Origin: Thioclava sediminum
GTDB lineage: Bacteria > Pseudomonadota > Alphaproteobacteria > Rhodobacterales > Rhodobacteraceae
Reading direction: 5' to 3'
Length of the DNA: 64,000 nucleotides
Assembly: GCF_002020355.1 (NCBI RefSeq)
Contig: NZ_MPZV01000001.1
Coordinates: forward strand, 372,001 to 436,000
Shown here: one piece after another, positions 53,132 to 63,379 of the stretch
Numbering within the stretch: position 1 is the first letter of the stretch
How the letters are laid out: each line of letters begins with the position of its first letter
Translations under genes and position numbers: made by a program
Notes under the pieces: model-generated
What the model saw: the letters and a program-made list of their open reading frames with translations, nothing else
Told to the model about the DNA's origin: nothing
Database searches by the model: none

Positions 53132-53629
53132 TCAGGCCTTGGCGTAAGCCTTGACCAAGGCATCGCGCACGGCGGGGGTGACGAATTTCGAGACATCCCC
53201 GTCGAGCCGCGCAATTTCCTTCACCAGCTTCGAGGCGATCGCCTGACGCCGAGCATCGGCCATCAGGAACACCGTCTCGACCGAGGCGTCGAGCGCGCGG
53301 TTCATCCCGACCATCTGGAATTCATATTCGAAATCGGCCACCGCGCGCAGGCCGCGCACGATCACGCTGGCGCCGACATCCTTGGCGCAGTCGATCAGCA
53401 GGTTTTCGAAGGGATGGACGACGATCTCGCCGCCGCGACGGTCGGTGATCTTCGCGCATTCGTCCTGAAGCATGGCGACGCGTTCTTCGAGAGAGAAGAG
53501 CGGTCCCTTGTCCCGGTTGATCGCGACCCCGATCACGAGCCGGTCCACCAGAGCCATCGCGCGCTCGATGATATCGAGGTGGCCCAGCGTGACCGGATCG
53601 AAAGTTCCGGGGTAAAGACCGATCCGCAT
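53132..53629 (-). CDS. coaD: Phosphopantetheine adenylyltransferase
   Basis: The penultimate coenzyme A step, forming dephospho-CoA. The 165-residue protein has GLYPGTFDPVTLGHLDII (T/H-x-G-H motif at 4-21) and VIVRGLRAVADFEYEFQM, both typical of CoaD. It converges with yfdX with no intergenic base. The upstream CBS-domain gene runs in the same direction 90 bases away. Confidence 0.97.
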   Translation of the reverse strand: MRIGLYPGTFDPVTLGHLDIIERAMALVDRLVIGVAINRDKGPLFSLEERVAMLQDECAKITDRRGGEIVVHPFENLLIDCAKDVGASVIVRGLRAVADFEYEFQMVGMNRALDASVETVFLMADARRQAIASKLVKEIARLDGDVSKFVTPAVRDALVKAYAKA

Positions 53630-53719
53630 GGCATCCTCCCTCGTCGCCCGCCAAAAAGCTCAGCGCACGCAACTATATTGCGTGGCTAAATGCAAGCGGG
53701 AAGGTGCCGCAATGCGGCA

Positions 53720-54154
53720 TCAGTTGCCCATGATCATGCCCTGAAGCGACTCTTTCTCCATATGGAGCTCGTTCAGACGCGCCTTGACCACGTCCCCGAT
53801 CGAGATCACGCCGACCATCTTGCCGTTCTCGCGCACGGGCATGTGGCGGAAGCGGCCCTCGGTCATCAGGCTCATCACCTCTTCGGTGCTGTCCATCGGG
53901 GCGCAATGCTTGACGTCGCGGGTCATGACATCTCCGGCGGTCATCACCAGACAATCCGCACCGCGCCGCGCGATTTCACGCACGACGTCGCGTTCCGAGA
54001 CGATCCCGTCGACGGTTTCCCCGTCTTGCGAGACGATCACCGCACCGATGCGTTTCGAAGAAAGCGTGGCAATCACCTCGCTCAGCTTCATGTCGGGGGC
54101 GACGGTGAAAACTTCCATCTCGCCCTTGTTCTTGAGAATCTGCATAACCTGCAT
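53720..54154 (-). CDS. CBS domain-containing protein
   Basis: A 144-residue protein of two CBS domains (about 10-65 and 75-135; e.g. GETVDGIVSERDVVREIA and GKMVGVISIGDVVKARL), a Bateman module that usually binds adenine nucleotides or S-adenosylmethionine. It may sense energy state; the partner is unknown. ATG 54154 follows AAGGAGACGCCG. Confidence 0.92.
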   Translation of the reverse strand: MQVMQILKNKGEMEVFTVAPDMKLSEVIATLSSKRIGAVIVSQDGETVDGIVSERDVVREIARRGADCLVMTAGDVMTRDVKHCAPMDSTEEVMSLMTEGRFRHMPVRENGKMVGVISIGDVVKARLNELHMEKESLQGMIMGN

Positions 54155-54244
54155 CGGCGTCTCCTTGAAAAACGTCGTCTAAACCCAAGCGTCCCACTGC
54201 TTTCATAGATTTGTCAACGGCTTTGCGGTTCACGGGGCCGCCAG

Positions 54245-55144
54245 TTATGTTTCAACCGCAGCGTGTTCTAGCCGCGCAACCTCGTCGCGAAGCCCTTGCC
54301 CCAGCGCTTCGGCGAAGCGCGTCAGGCGCTCGGATCGGCGGTCATCGGCATGGCGGATCAACCAGAAGGCGCGGTTGAGCCGGATCTCGTCGCCCAGCAC
54401 CCGTTGAACGCCGGGGGCGAAGGGGATCGCGAAGTCGTGGACAATGCCAACGCCCGCGCCCGCCTCGATCATCCGGGTCTGCACGGCCGCTGAATTCGAC
54501 GCGAGCCCCATCACCTCGGCCTCGGTCTCGGCAAAGTAATCCAGCTCCTTGTCGAAGATCATGTCAGGAATATAGCCGATCATCCGGTGATGGCGCAGAT
54601 CCTCCTTGCAGGTGATCGGCGGCGCCTTCGCGAGATAGTCTCGATGGGCGGCGAGGCTGAGGTGATAGTCGCTCAGCTTCTGCACGGTCAGACGGCCTGC
54701 GGTCGGGCGCGAGACCGCGATCGCCATATCCGCCTCGCGTTTCGAGAGGTTGAAAACGCGCGGCAAGGCGACGACCTGGATCTCCAGCCCGGGATTGTCC
54801 TCGGCGATCTTCGCGCAGACCTGGGGCAGAAGGTAATTCGCGCAGCCATCGGGCGCGCCGATCCGCAACTGCCCCGTCAACTGGCCCGCGATGCCGGAGA
54901 GCTCCTCATCGGCGCCCGCGAAGACCTGCTCCGCCGCTTCGGCATGCGGCAGGAGCCGGTCGCCCGACTCGGAGAGCGCATAGCCCTGCGGCGATTTCAC
55001 GAAGAGTTTCGCCCCCACCCCTTCTTCGAGCCGCGCGATGCGCCGGCCCACGGTGGCCGCGTCCAGCTTCAACCGCCGCCCGGCGCCCGACAGGCTCTCG
55101 GCCCGTGCGACGGCAAGGAAAATCCGCAGGTCGTCCCAGTCCAT
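54245..55144 (-). CDS. LysR family transcriptional regulator
   Basis: A 299-residue regulator: N-terminal winged helix-turn-helix (WDDLRIFLAVARAESLSGAG, then LDAATVGRRIARLEEGVGAK) and a periplasmic-binding-like effector domain from about 92. It is divergent from mmsA, which is therefore the likely target, with 115 bases between them. ATG 55144 has AGAGGAGCGCG upstream. Confidence 0.92.
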   Translation of the reverse strand: MDWDDLRIFLAVARAESLSGAGRRLKLDAATVGRRIARLEEGVGAKLFVKSPQGYALSESGDRLLPHAEAAEQVFAGADEELSGIAGQLTGQLRIGAPDGCANYLLPQVCAKIAEDNPGLEIQVVALPRVFNLSKREADMAIAVSRPTAGRLTVQKLSDYHLSLAAHRDYLAKAPPITCKEDLRHHRMIGYIPDMIFDKELDYFAETEAEVMGLASNSAAVQTRMIEAGAGVGIVHDFAIPFAPGVQRVLGDEIRLNRAFWLIRHADDRRSERLTRFAEALGQGLRDEVARLEHAAVET

Positions 55145-55156
55145 ATCGCGCTCCTC

Positions 55157-55172
55157 TTTGCAAAAATGCAAA
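55157..55172. promoter_or_regulatory. Inverted repeat between the LysR gene and mmsA
   Basis: TTTGCA-AAAA-TGCAAA is a perfect 6-bp inverted repeat with a four-base spacer in the divergent intergenic region, 13 bases from the LysR start codon. It is a candidate binding site of the LysR protein. Confidence 0.45.
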
Positions 55173-55259
55173 ACGCTTTTGAGCTACTTCCTCTTTTATG
55201 CTCAATTTCGCAAGGCTAGAGTGCGCCCAAGCCAAGATTATCTGTAGGAGGAGCGTCTC

Positions 55260-56762
55260 ATGGAAGAAATCGGTCACTGGATCAACGGCAAGCGCGTTGC
55301 GGGCACGTCCGGCCGCTTCGGCGAAGTCTTCAACCCCGCCACCGGCGAGCAGATCGCCAAGGTCGCGCTGGCCACCCCGGCCGAGCTGGATGCCGCAATC
55401 GCGGACGCCGCGAAAGCGCAGCTGGAATGGCAGAAGGTCAACCCGCAGCGCCGCGCCCGCGTGATGATGAAATTCGGTCAGCTGATCGAGCGCGACATGG
55501 ACAAGCTCGCGGAGGCTCTGTCGAAAGAGCACGGCAAGACCATCCCCGACGCGAAGGGCGACGTGCAGCGTGGCCTCGAAGTGATCGAGGTCTGCATGGG
55601 CGCGCCGGCGATGCTCAAGGGCGAATACACGGGCGACGCTGGCCCCGGTATCGACCTCTACTCGATGCGCCAGCCGCTGGGCGTCGTGGCCGGCATCACG
55701 CCGTTCAACTTCCCCGCCATGATTCCGCTGTGGAAAATGGGCCCGGCGCTTTCGGCCGGTAACGCGATGATCCTCAAGCCGTCCGAGCGCGTGCCGACCA
55801 CTGCGATCATGCTCGCGGAACTGGCGCAGGAAGCCGGTCTTCCCGATGGCGTGCTGCAGGTCGTCAACGGCGACAAGGAAGCCGTGGACACGATCCTCGA
55901 TCACGAGACGATCCAGGGCGTGGGCTTCGTGGGTTCGACCCCGATCGCGCAATACATCTACGGTCGTGCGGCCACCAACGGCAAGCGCGCGCAGTGCTTC
56001 GGCGGCGCGAAGAACCACATGATCATCATGCCCGACGCGGACATGGACAAGGCCGCCGACGCGCTGATCGGCGCGGGCTACGGCGCCGCTGGCGAGCGCT
56101 GCATGGCGATCTCGGTTGCGGTTCCGGTGGGCGACGGCACGGCGGATGCGCTCGTTGAGCGTCTCGTGCCGAAGATCGAGAAGCTGAAAGTCGGCCCCTA
56201 TACCGGCGGCGACGACGTGGATTACGGCCCCGTCATCACCAAGCAGGCGCAGGAGCGGATCAAGTCGCTCATCAATTCGGGTGTCGATCAGGGTGCGAAC
56301 CTTGTCGTCGACGGCCGCGACTTCTCGCTGCAGGGCTATGAGGACGGCTTCTTTGTCGGCCCGTCGCTCTTCGACAACGTCACCCCCGACATGGACATCT
56401 ACAAAGAGGAAATCTTTGGCCCGGTCCTGTCGATGGTGCGCACGAAGTCCTATGACGAAGCGCTCGATCTGGTCATCGACAGCCCCTACGGCAACGGCAC
56501 CGCGATTTACACCGCCGATGGCGATGTGGCACGCGACTTCGCGGCGAACGTCAATGTCGGCATGGTCGGCATCAACTTCCCGATCCCGGTTCCGCTGAGC
56601 TACTACACCTTCGGCGGCTGGAAGAAGTCGGCCTTCGGCGACCTCAACCAGTACGGCCCGGACGCCTTCCGCTTCTACACCAAAACCAAGACCGTCACGG
56701 CGCGTTGGTTCTCGGGCATCAAGGACGAAGGCGCGGCACTGAACTTCAAGGCGCTCGACTGA
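55260..56762 (+). CDS. mmsA: Methylmalonate-semialdehyde dehydrogenase (CoA-acylating)
   Basis: A 500-residue aldehyde dehydrogenase of valine and myo-inositol catabolism that forms propionyl-CoA or acetyl-CoA. The nucleophile cysteine is in GAAGERCMAIS. MmsA-typical traits are ITPFNFPAMIPLWKMGPAL, the absence of the usual general-base glutamate of ordinary aldehyde dehydrogenases (FGGAKNHMIIMPDAD), and NFPIPVPLSYYTFGGWK. A strong TAGGAGGAG lies before ATG 55260. A terminator follows. Confidence 0.95.
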   Translation: MEEIGHWINGKRVAGTSGRFGEVFNPATGEQIAKVALATPAELDAAIADAAKAQLEWQKVNPQRRARVMMKFGQLIERDMDKLAEALSKEHGKTIPDAKGDVQRGLEVIEVCMGAPAMLKGEYTGDAGPGIDLYSMRQPLGVVAGITPFNFPAMIPLWKMGPALSAGNAMILKPSERVPTTAIMLAELAQEAGLPDGVLQVVNGDKEAVDTILDHETIQGVGFVGSTPIAQYIYGRAATNGKRAQCFGGAKNHMIIMPDADMDKAADALIGAGYGAAGERCMAISVAVPVGDGTADALVERLVPKIEKLKVGPYTGGDDVDYGPVITKQAQERIKSLINSGVDQGANLVVDGRDFSLQGYEDGFFVGPSLFDNVTPDMDIYKEEIFGPVLSMVRTKSYDEALDLVIDSPYGNGTAIYTADGDVARDFAANVNVGMVGINFPIPVPLSYYTFGGWKKSAFGDLNQYGPDAFRFYTKTKTVTARWFSGIKDEGAALNFKALD

Positions 56763-56807
56763 TCTTACGGTGAGGCGGTTTGCGAACCGCCCTTCCCCAC
56801 GCATAAG

Positions 56808-56838
56808 AAAACGCCCCGCCGATGGACGGGGCGTTTTT
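56808..56838 (+). terminator. Intrinsic terminator after mmsA
   Basis: AAAACGCCCCG / CGGGGCGTTTT with an eight-base loop and a T tract. Confidence 0.85.
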
Positions 56839-56858
56839 CATGGGAAGGTCGGCGCGCT

Positions 56859-57209
56859 TCAGTCGATGTCCCAGTCATCCTCATGCGAGACGCCGCCCAG
56901 TGCCAGCCAATCCGCACGCACCCGCGCCACACGGCTGTCGCCCCAGGTGCGGAAGACGATCACGAAGCCCTCGGGCGTGACGCCGTCGCTGGAGATATCC
57001 ATCCGCGAATTGTGCTTGCCGTCGACGTCCCACATCGACAGCGAGACCTGCACCATCGGCGTCGCGCGGAACGGCTCGGGGAAGGCAACCTTCTTGCGCA
57101 ACTCGCGCGGCCCCTCGCCCGTCCACATGGCGCCGCCATCCTGATAGTCGGAGAACAGCACGAGCGAGCCGCGTTGCATCCCCAGACGGTGGCTTTCGAT
57201 CGTGATCAT
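56859..57209 (-). CDS. H-type lectin domain protein
   Basis: A 116-residue protein consisting of one H-type lectin domain (six-stranded beta fold): KKVAFPEPFRATPMVQVSLS, DVDGKHNSRMDISSDGVTPE, and GFVIVFRTWGDSRVARVRADWLALG. There is no signal peptide, so it is probably cytoplasmic. H-type lectins bind N-acetylgalactosamine in animals; ligand here is unknown. It lies right after the terminator of the atp operon, in the same direction. ATG 57209 is chosen over a TTG at 57233. Confidence 0.8.
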   Translation of the reverse strand: MITIESHRLGMQRGSLVLFSDYQDGGAMWTGEGPRELRKKVAFPEPFRATPMVQVSLSMWDVDGKHNSRMDISSDGVTPEGFVIVFRTWGDSRVARVRADWLALGGVSHEDDWDID

Positions 57210-57265
57210 CGCGAGAGGGCCTCTTTCTTTCAACCTGAGGCAGAGCTTACCGCAACTGCGGACAA

Positions 57266-57292
57266 TAAAAAGCCCCGGAAAATCCGGGGCTT
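57266..57292 (-). terminator. Intrinsic terminator of the atp operon
   Basis: On the minus strand AAGCCCCGGA / TCCGGGGCTT with a TTT loop is followed by TTTATTG. It lies 24 bases after the atpC stop. Confidence 0.85.
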
Positions 57293-57315
57293 CCTAAATC
57301 TTTTCTCGAGAGGTC

Positions 57316-57717
57316 TCAGCTCAGCATATGCGAGCCGAGGGCCTCCATGTCAGCCAGCAGCTTCGCGGTCATGTCGGCCACCGAAGGATGCGCCTCGTCA
57401 TGGACGCGGCGGGCTTCCTCGATCAGGCGATCGTGGACCTCCTTGGTGAACTCTTCCGCGGGCAGCGAACGCTCGGCCAGAACCGTGATCCCCTCGGGGG
57501 TGATCTCGGCGAAGCCACCCGTTACCGCGTAGCTCTGGGTTTCCGACCGCGTCACCATCGTCAGCTTGCCGGGACGCAGCGTGGTCAGCATCGGCGCGTG
57601 GCCGGGCATGACCGTGAGGTCACCATCCGCACCAGGCACCATGACCTCGACCGCCGCCTCTTCCGAGGCCAGCTTGCGCTCGGGCGCAACGAGATCGAAT
57701 TGCATCGTGTCGGCCAT
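57316..57717 (-). CDS. atpC: ATP synthase F1 epsilon subunit
   Basis: The 133-residue epsilon subunit of the central stalk. The beta-sandwich domain includes DLVAPERKLASEEAAVEVMVPGADGDLTVMPGHAP (residues 8-42), followed by two C-terminal helices. Last gene of atpHAGDC, nine bases after atpD. In alphaproteobacteria with a zeta inhibitor, the epsilon tail is thought to have lost much of its inhibitory role. Confidence 0.95.
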   Translation of the reverse strand: MADTMQFDLVAPERKLASEEAAVEVMVPGADGDLTVMPGHAPMLTTLRPGKLTMVTRSETQSYAVTGGFAEITPEGITVLAERSLPAEEFTKEVHDRLIEEARRVHDEAHPSVADMTAKLLADMEALGSHMLS

Positions 57718-57726
57718 AATGCCTCC

Positions 57727-59166
<1,440 letters not shown>

Positions 59167-60045
59167 TCAGAGCGCCTCGGCGCCCGAAATGATTTCGATG
59201 AGTTCCTTGGTGATCGCGGCCTGGCGCGTGCGGTTATATTCGATCGTCAGCTTGTCGATCATATCGCCCGCATTGCGCGTCGCAGAGTCCATCGCTGACA
59301 TCCGCGCACCTTGTTCCGAGGCACCGTTTTCCAGCAGAGCCGTGAAGATCTGCGTGGCGACCCCGCGCGGCAGCAGATCCTCAAGGATTTGCGTCTCGCT
59401 GGGTTCGTAGTCGTAATTGACGCTCGGCGTTTCTTCGCCCTCTTCCGGTTCATAGGAAGCGGGGATGATCTGCTTCGCGGTCGGCCGTTGCGCGATCACG
59501 CTCTCGAAGATCGAGAAGAAGATCGTCGCGACGTCGAATTCACCCTTGTCGAAGCGACCGATCAGATCGCGGGCGATCTTCTGCGCGTCGTCATAGCTCA
59601 GGCGTTTGACGTCGCTCAGATCGACGTGGCCGATGAAGTACTGACCGTATTCGCGGCGCAGTGCATCGCGGCCTTTCTTGCCGACGGTGAGGATCTTCAC
59701 CTCTTTGCCCTCGGCCAGCAGCTTGTCAGCCGTCTGGCGCGCGAGCTTCGCAATATTGGCGTTGAAGCCACCGCACAGGCCGCGTTCGGCGGTCATGACC
59801 ACCAAAAGCTGCACCTTGTCCGAACCGGTGCCCGAAAGCAGGCGCGGCGCGTTGTCCCGGCCCTGGACCGAACTTGCGAGCCCCGCCATCACGGAGTGCA
59901 TCCGCTCGGCATAGGGGCGCGCAGCTTCGGCCGCTTCTTGAGCGCGGCGCAACTTTGCGGCGGCGACCATTTGCATCGCCTTGGTGATCTTCCGCGTGTT
60001 CTTGACGCTTCCGATCCGGTTTTTAAGGTCCTTAAGGCTGGGCAT
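59167..60045 (-). CDS. atpG: ATP synthase F1 gamma subunit
   Basis: The 292-residue rotor shaft. It has the N-terminal helix [20 protein letters not shown] followed by [16 protein letters not shown] and the C-terminal motif [20 protein letters not shown], both typical. Between atpA and atpD in the operon. Confidence 0.97.
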   Translation of the reverse strand: MPSLKDLKNRIGSVKNTRKITKAMQMVAAAKLRRAQEAAEAARPYAERMHSVMAGLASSVQGRDNAPRLLSGTGSDKVQLLVVMTAERGLCGGFNANIAKLARQTADKLLAEGKEVKILTVGKKGRDALRREYGQYFIGHVDLSDVKRLSYDDAQKIARDLIGRFDKGEFDVATIFFSIFESVIAQRPTAKQIIPASYEPEEGEETPSVNYDYEPSETQILEDLLPRGVATQIFTALLENGASEQGARMSAMDSATRNAGDMIDKLTIEYNRTRQAAITKELIEIISGAEAL

Positions 60046-60066
60046 GTCCCTGTCCTTTCAGGCCAA

Positions 60067-61596
60067 TCACGCGTAGGTCTTGGCGAATTCGTCGATAGCG
60101 GCTTTCAGCTTGTCGGCCGCGTCACCCTTGATCTTCGGATCCTCGTTCGTGAGCCAGTCGAGGATGTCCTTGCGCGAGTTGCGCAGGTAATCCAGCAGAC
60201 CCTGTTCGAACTTGCCGACCTCGGAAACCGGGATGCTATCGAGGAAGCCGTTGGTGCCGGCGAAGATGACGGCCACGATTTCCGCGTTGGTGAGCGGCGA
60301 ATACTGCGGCTGCTTCATCAGCTCGGTCAGGCGCGCACCACGGTTCAGCAGCTTCTGAGTTGCGGCGTCGAGATCCGAGCCGAACTGAGCGAAGGCCGCC
60401 ATTTCGCGATACTGTGCCAGTTCCAGCTTAACCGGGCCTGCCACGGTCTTCATCGAGTTCGTCTGAGCCGACGAGCCAACGCGCGACACCGACAGACCGG
60501 TGTTCACGGCGGGACGGATACCTTGGTAGAACAGTTCCGTCTCGAGGAAGATCTGACCGTCGGTGATCGAGATCACGTTGGTCGGGATGAAGGCCGACAC
60601 GTCGCCGCCCTGGGTTTCGATGACCGGCAGAGCGGTCAGCGAACCTGCGCCGAAGTCTTCGTTCAGCTTCGCCGAACGCTCCAGCAGGCGGGAGTGCAGG
60701 TAGAACACGTCGCCCGGATATGCTTCGCGGCCCGGCGGGCGACGCAGCAGCAGCGACATCTGACGATACGCGACAGCCTGCTTCGAGAGGTCATCATAGA
60801 TGATCAGCGCGTGCATGCCGTTGTCGCGGAAATATTCCGCCATCGCGGTCGCGGTGTAGGGCGCGAGGTACTGCATCGGCGCGGGGTCCGAAGCGGTCGC
60901 GGCGATCACGGTGGTGTATTCGATCGCACCGGTCTCTTCGAGCTTCTTCACCAGCTGCGCCACGGTCGAGCGCTTCTGGCCGATCGCGACGTAGAAGCAG
61001 TGCAGCTTGTTGGACGGATCAGCGTCGTTATACGACTTCTGGTTCAGAATGGTGTCGAGCGCGATTGCGGTCTTACCGGTCTGACGGTCGCCAATGATCA
61101 GCTCGCGCTGGCCACGGCCGATCGGGATCATCGCGTCAACCGACTTGAGGCCGGTCGCCATCGGCTCGTGAACCGATTTACGCGGGATGATGCCCGGAGC
61201 TTTCACGTCGGCGACGCGACGCTCTTTCGCTTCGATGGCGCCTTTGCCGTCGAGTGCGTTGCCGAGACCGTCGACCACGCGGCCGAGCAGCGCTTCACCG
61301 ACCGGCACGTCCACGATCGAGTTCGTGCGCTTGACGGTGTCGCCTTCTTTAATGTCTTGGTCCGAACCGAAGATCACGACACCAACGTTGTCGGTCTCGA
61401 GGTTCAGCGCCATCCCGCGGATACCACCGGGGAATTCAACCATCTCACCGGCCTGGACGTTGTCGAGCCCGTAGACGCGCGCGATACCGTCGCCAACCGA
61501 CAGCACGCGACCGACTTCGGCCACTTGGGCGTCCTGCCCGAAATTCTTGATCTGCTCCTTGAGGATCGCAGAAATCTCAGCTGCTTGGATGCCCAT
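60067..61596 (-). CDS. atpA: ATP synthase F1 alpha subunit
   Basis: The 509-residue non-catalytic nucleotide-binding subunit. Walker A is [12 protein letters not shown]; the arginine-finger signature [18 protein letters not shown] is present. Normal alphaproteobacterial length. It starts directly after the atpH stop codon. Confidence 0.98.
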   Translation of the reverse strand: MGIQAAEISAILKEQIKNFGQDAQVAEVGRVLSVGDGIARVYGLDNVQAGEMVEFPGGIRGMALNLETDNVGVVIFGSDQDIKEGDTVKRTNSIVDVPVGEALLGRVVDGLGNALDGKGAIEAKERRVADVKAPGIIPRKSVHEPMATGLKSVDAMIPIGRGQRELIIGDRQTGKTAIALDTILNQKSYNDADPSNKLHCFYVAIGQKRSTVAQLVKKLEETGAIEYTTVIAATASDPAPMQYLAPYTATAMAEYFRDNGMHALIIYDDLSKQAVAYRQMSLLLRRPPGREAYPGDVFYLHSRLLERSAKLNEDFGAGSLTALPVIETQGGDVSAFIPTNVISITDGQIFLETELFYQGIRPAVNTGLSVSRVGSSAQTNSMKTVAGPVKLELAQYREMAAFAQFGSDLDAATQKLLNRGARLTELMKQPQYSPLTNAEIVAVIFAGTNGFLDSIPVSEVGKFEQGLLDYLRNSRKDILDWLTNEDPKIKGDAADKLKAAIDEFAKTYA

Positions 61597-62163
61597 TTAT
61601 CCGACCTCTTTCATGGCGTTCTTGAGAGAAGCGAGCTTCGAACGGATCGACGTGTCGACCATGCGCGAGCCCAGCTTTACGATCATGCCACCGATGAGGC
61701 TTTCATCGACGGCGGTGTTCAGTTTGACGGTCTTGCCCGTCTGGTTCTTCAGCACTTCGGCGAGCTTCTTGGCCTGTGCGGCGCTGAGCTTGCTGGCCGA
61801 GGTGACATCTGCGGTCACTTCGCCCTTCTCGTCCGCGATCAGATCCGACAGCGCCTTGAGCAGCTGCGGCAGCACGAAGAGACGACGCTTGGCGCCCATC
61901 AGCTGCAGGCCGTTCTTCATCGGGTCCGACAGACCCATCTTGGCTGCCAGAGCGCCGATTGCAGCTGCCTGCTGGTCGCGCGTGTAGACCGGCGATGCAA
62001 TCACCTCACGCAGCTCGTCAGAGCCAGCCAGCGCCTCCGACAGCGCGGAGACATCGGCTTCGAGCGCGGCGAGGGCATTTGCTTCGCGCGAGAGTTCAAA
62101 AATGGCCAGCGCATAGCGGCCGGCGATGCTTGCGGAAATCGAAGCTGGTTCGGACACGTCCAC
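61597..62163 (-). CDS. atpH: ATP synthase F1 delta subunit
   Basis: The 188-residue delta (OSCP-like) subunit joining F1 to the peripheral stalk. ISASIAGRYALAIFELSREA near the N-terminus and LIGGMIVKLGSRMVDTSIRSKL near the C-terminus are family motifs. First gene of the atpHAGDC operon; the FO genes are not in the window, as is usual in Rhodobacterales. Confidence 0.96.
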   Translation of the reverse strand: MDVSEPASISASIAGRYALAIFELSREANALAALEADVSALSEALAGSDELREVIASPVYTRDQQAAAIGALAAKMGLSDPMKNGLQLMGAKRRLFVLPQLLKALSDLIADEKGEVTADVTSASKLSAAQAKKLAEVLKNQTGKTVKLNTAVDESLIGGMIVKLGSRMVDTSIRSKLASLKNAMKEVG

Positions 62164-62256
62164 CCTTCCGATGCGTTTTGCCCCGACCCGGAACAGGCCA
62201 TGGGGCGCTCCCCCGGCGCGCTTGAGACATGCCCTCCGCGCCGCTTATCGGGGAGG

Positions 62257-62285
62257 TCACTAGCAGAGCAATCCCCCCCTCGCAA
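62257..62285 (-). promoter_or_regulatory. Candidate atp operon promoter
   Basis: On the minus strand TTGCGA (62280-62285) and TAGTGA (62257-62262) are 17 bases apart, about 90 bases upstream of atpH. The -10 is a poor match, so this is tentative. Confidence 0.25.
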
Positions 62286-62365
62286 CCATCTTGAGCACGA
62301 GAATGTGAGCAGAAGGCCTCCAATCTGCCCTTCGTCGCGGGAAGGTGACAGGGAGGGGAGGATTT

Positions 62366-62379
62366 TGTGGGCGCTAACA
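62366..62379. promoter_or_regulatory. Possible LacI-type operator upstream of atpH
   Basis: TGTGGGCGCTAACA matches the right half of the palindrome found before the gap genes exactly and the left half partly. The surrounding 62164-62558 holds no gene; a 10-bp inverted repeat GCCTCCCGCG / CGCGGGAGGC spans 62459-62546. Confidence 0.3.
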
Positions 62380-62558
62380 GGAATTTGGACCGGTTGGTCA
62401 CGGAACGCCGCGCGGGGGTGATTCACCTCAATACGCGTTGGCAGTTCGATAATTATCCGCCTCCCGCGACGGAACACATGAGAGTTGCGCGACGGGCGGT
62501 ACGCGAACGTGATTGTTGCGTCTCGACTGTTTTTCCCGCGGGAGGCATTAACTCCGTG

Positions 62559-63317
62559 TCAGGCCGGGTCCGTCGCCGGTTTCACCGCCCCTTCGAGAAT
62601 CGACAGCGGTTTGCGGACCCGCGCGCCGAGGCCGGAATCATGGCGCGCATGGACCTGCTTGGAGACTTCGAGCATCACGACGCCCGCCGCCAGAACGCCC
62701 GCCGCCTTGGTGCCCAGCCGTTCCCACATCGCGGCCGAGCGCAGCCAGAAGCGGCGATGGCTCGGCGGGATGTAGAGCGCACCGGTATGGCGCTCGGGCA
62801 CGAAGCCGGACCGGCGTGCGAGCTGATCGAGCTGCCCCAGCGTGTAGGGCTTGCCGAACCCGAAGGGTGTGGTTTCGCGCGGCGCCCAGAGCCCGGCGCG
62901 GTTCGGCACGATGAACAGCGCCCTGCCCCCCGGCCCCAGCACCCGCCAGCATTCCTGCATCAAGGCCTCGGAATTGTCGGAGGTCTCGAGCCCGTGCATC
63001 ACGATCAGCCGATCCACCCGGCCCGTCTCCAGCGGCCAGCGCGCCTCATCGCACAGGACCGAGACATTGGGCATCCCCGCAGGCCAAGGCATTACGCCCT
63101 GCTCGGCCGGCATCAACCCGATCACCCGGCGCGCAGGCTCGAGGTACGGGCGCAACAGCGGCACCGCGAAGCCGTAGCCCGCCACCGTCTGCCCCGCCAT
63201 CTGCGGCCCCGTCGCGGGCCACATCGAAACAACGCGATCCCGGATTGCCCGCTGCGCCGCACGGCCTAGCTGGGTCCGGTAGTAGAAATTCCGCAGGTCG
63301 AGTACGTCGAGATGCAT
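62559..63317 (-). CDS. Class I SAM-dependent methyltransferase-like protein
   Basis: A 252-residue protein with a partly degenerate methyltransferase core: [15 protein letters not shown] replaces the usual glycine-rich motif I, then [15 protein letters not shown] and [22 protein letters not shown], which is the well-conserved post-motif (R-V-L-x-P-G-G). The substrate is unknown; ubiquinone/menaquinone methyltransferase relatives are one possibility. It is divergent from gloB, as is common in related genomes. Confidence 0.82.
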   Translation of the reverse strand: MHLDVLDLRNFYYRTQLGRAAQRAIRDRVVSMWPATGPQMAGQTVAGYGFAVPLLRPYLEPARRVIGLMPAEQGVMPWPAGMPNVSVLCDEARWPLETGRVDRLIVMHGLETSDNSEALMQECWRVLGPGGRALFIVPNRAGLWAPRETTPFGFGKPYTLGQLDQLARRSGFVPERHTGALYIPPSHRRFWLRSAAMWERLGTKAAGVLAAGVVMLEVSKQVHARHDSGLGARVRKPLSILEGAVKPATDPA

Positions 63318-63379
63318 TGCGCCTTTCGCTTCCTTCGGCTTACCTATGTTGCAAGATAATCAAAGCGGTAGAAAACACC

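Noticed and set aside
59311-62421. A 1036-codon open frame opposite atpG, atpA and atpH
   Set aside because: Lies over three certain genes; composition is typical of antisense frames in high-GC DNA.
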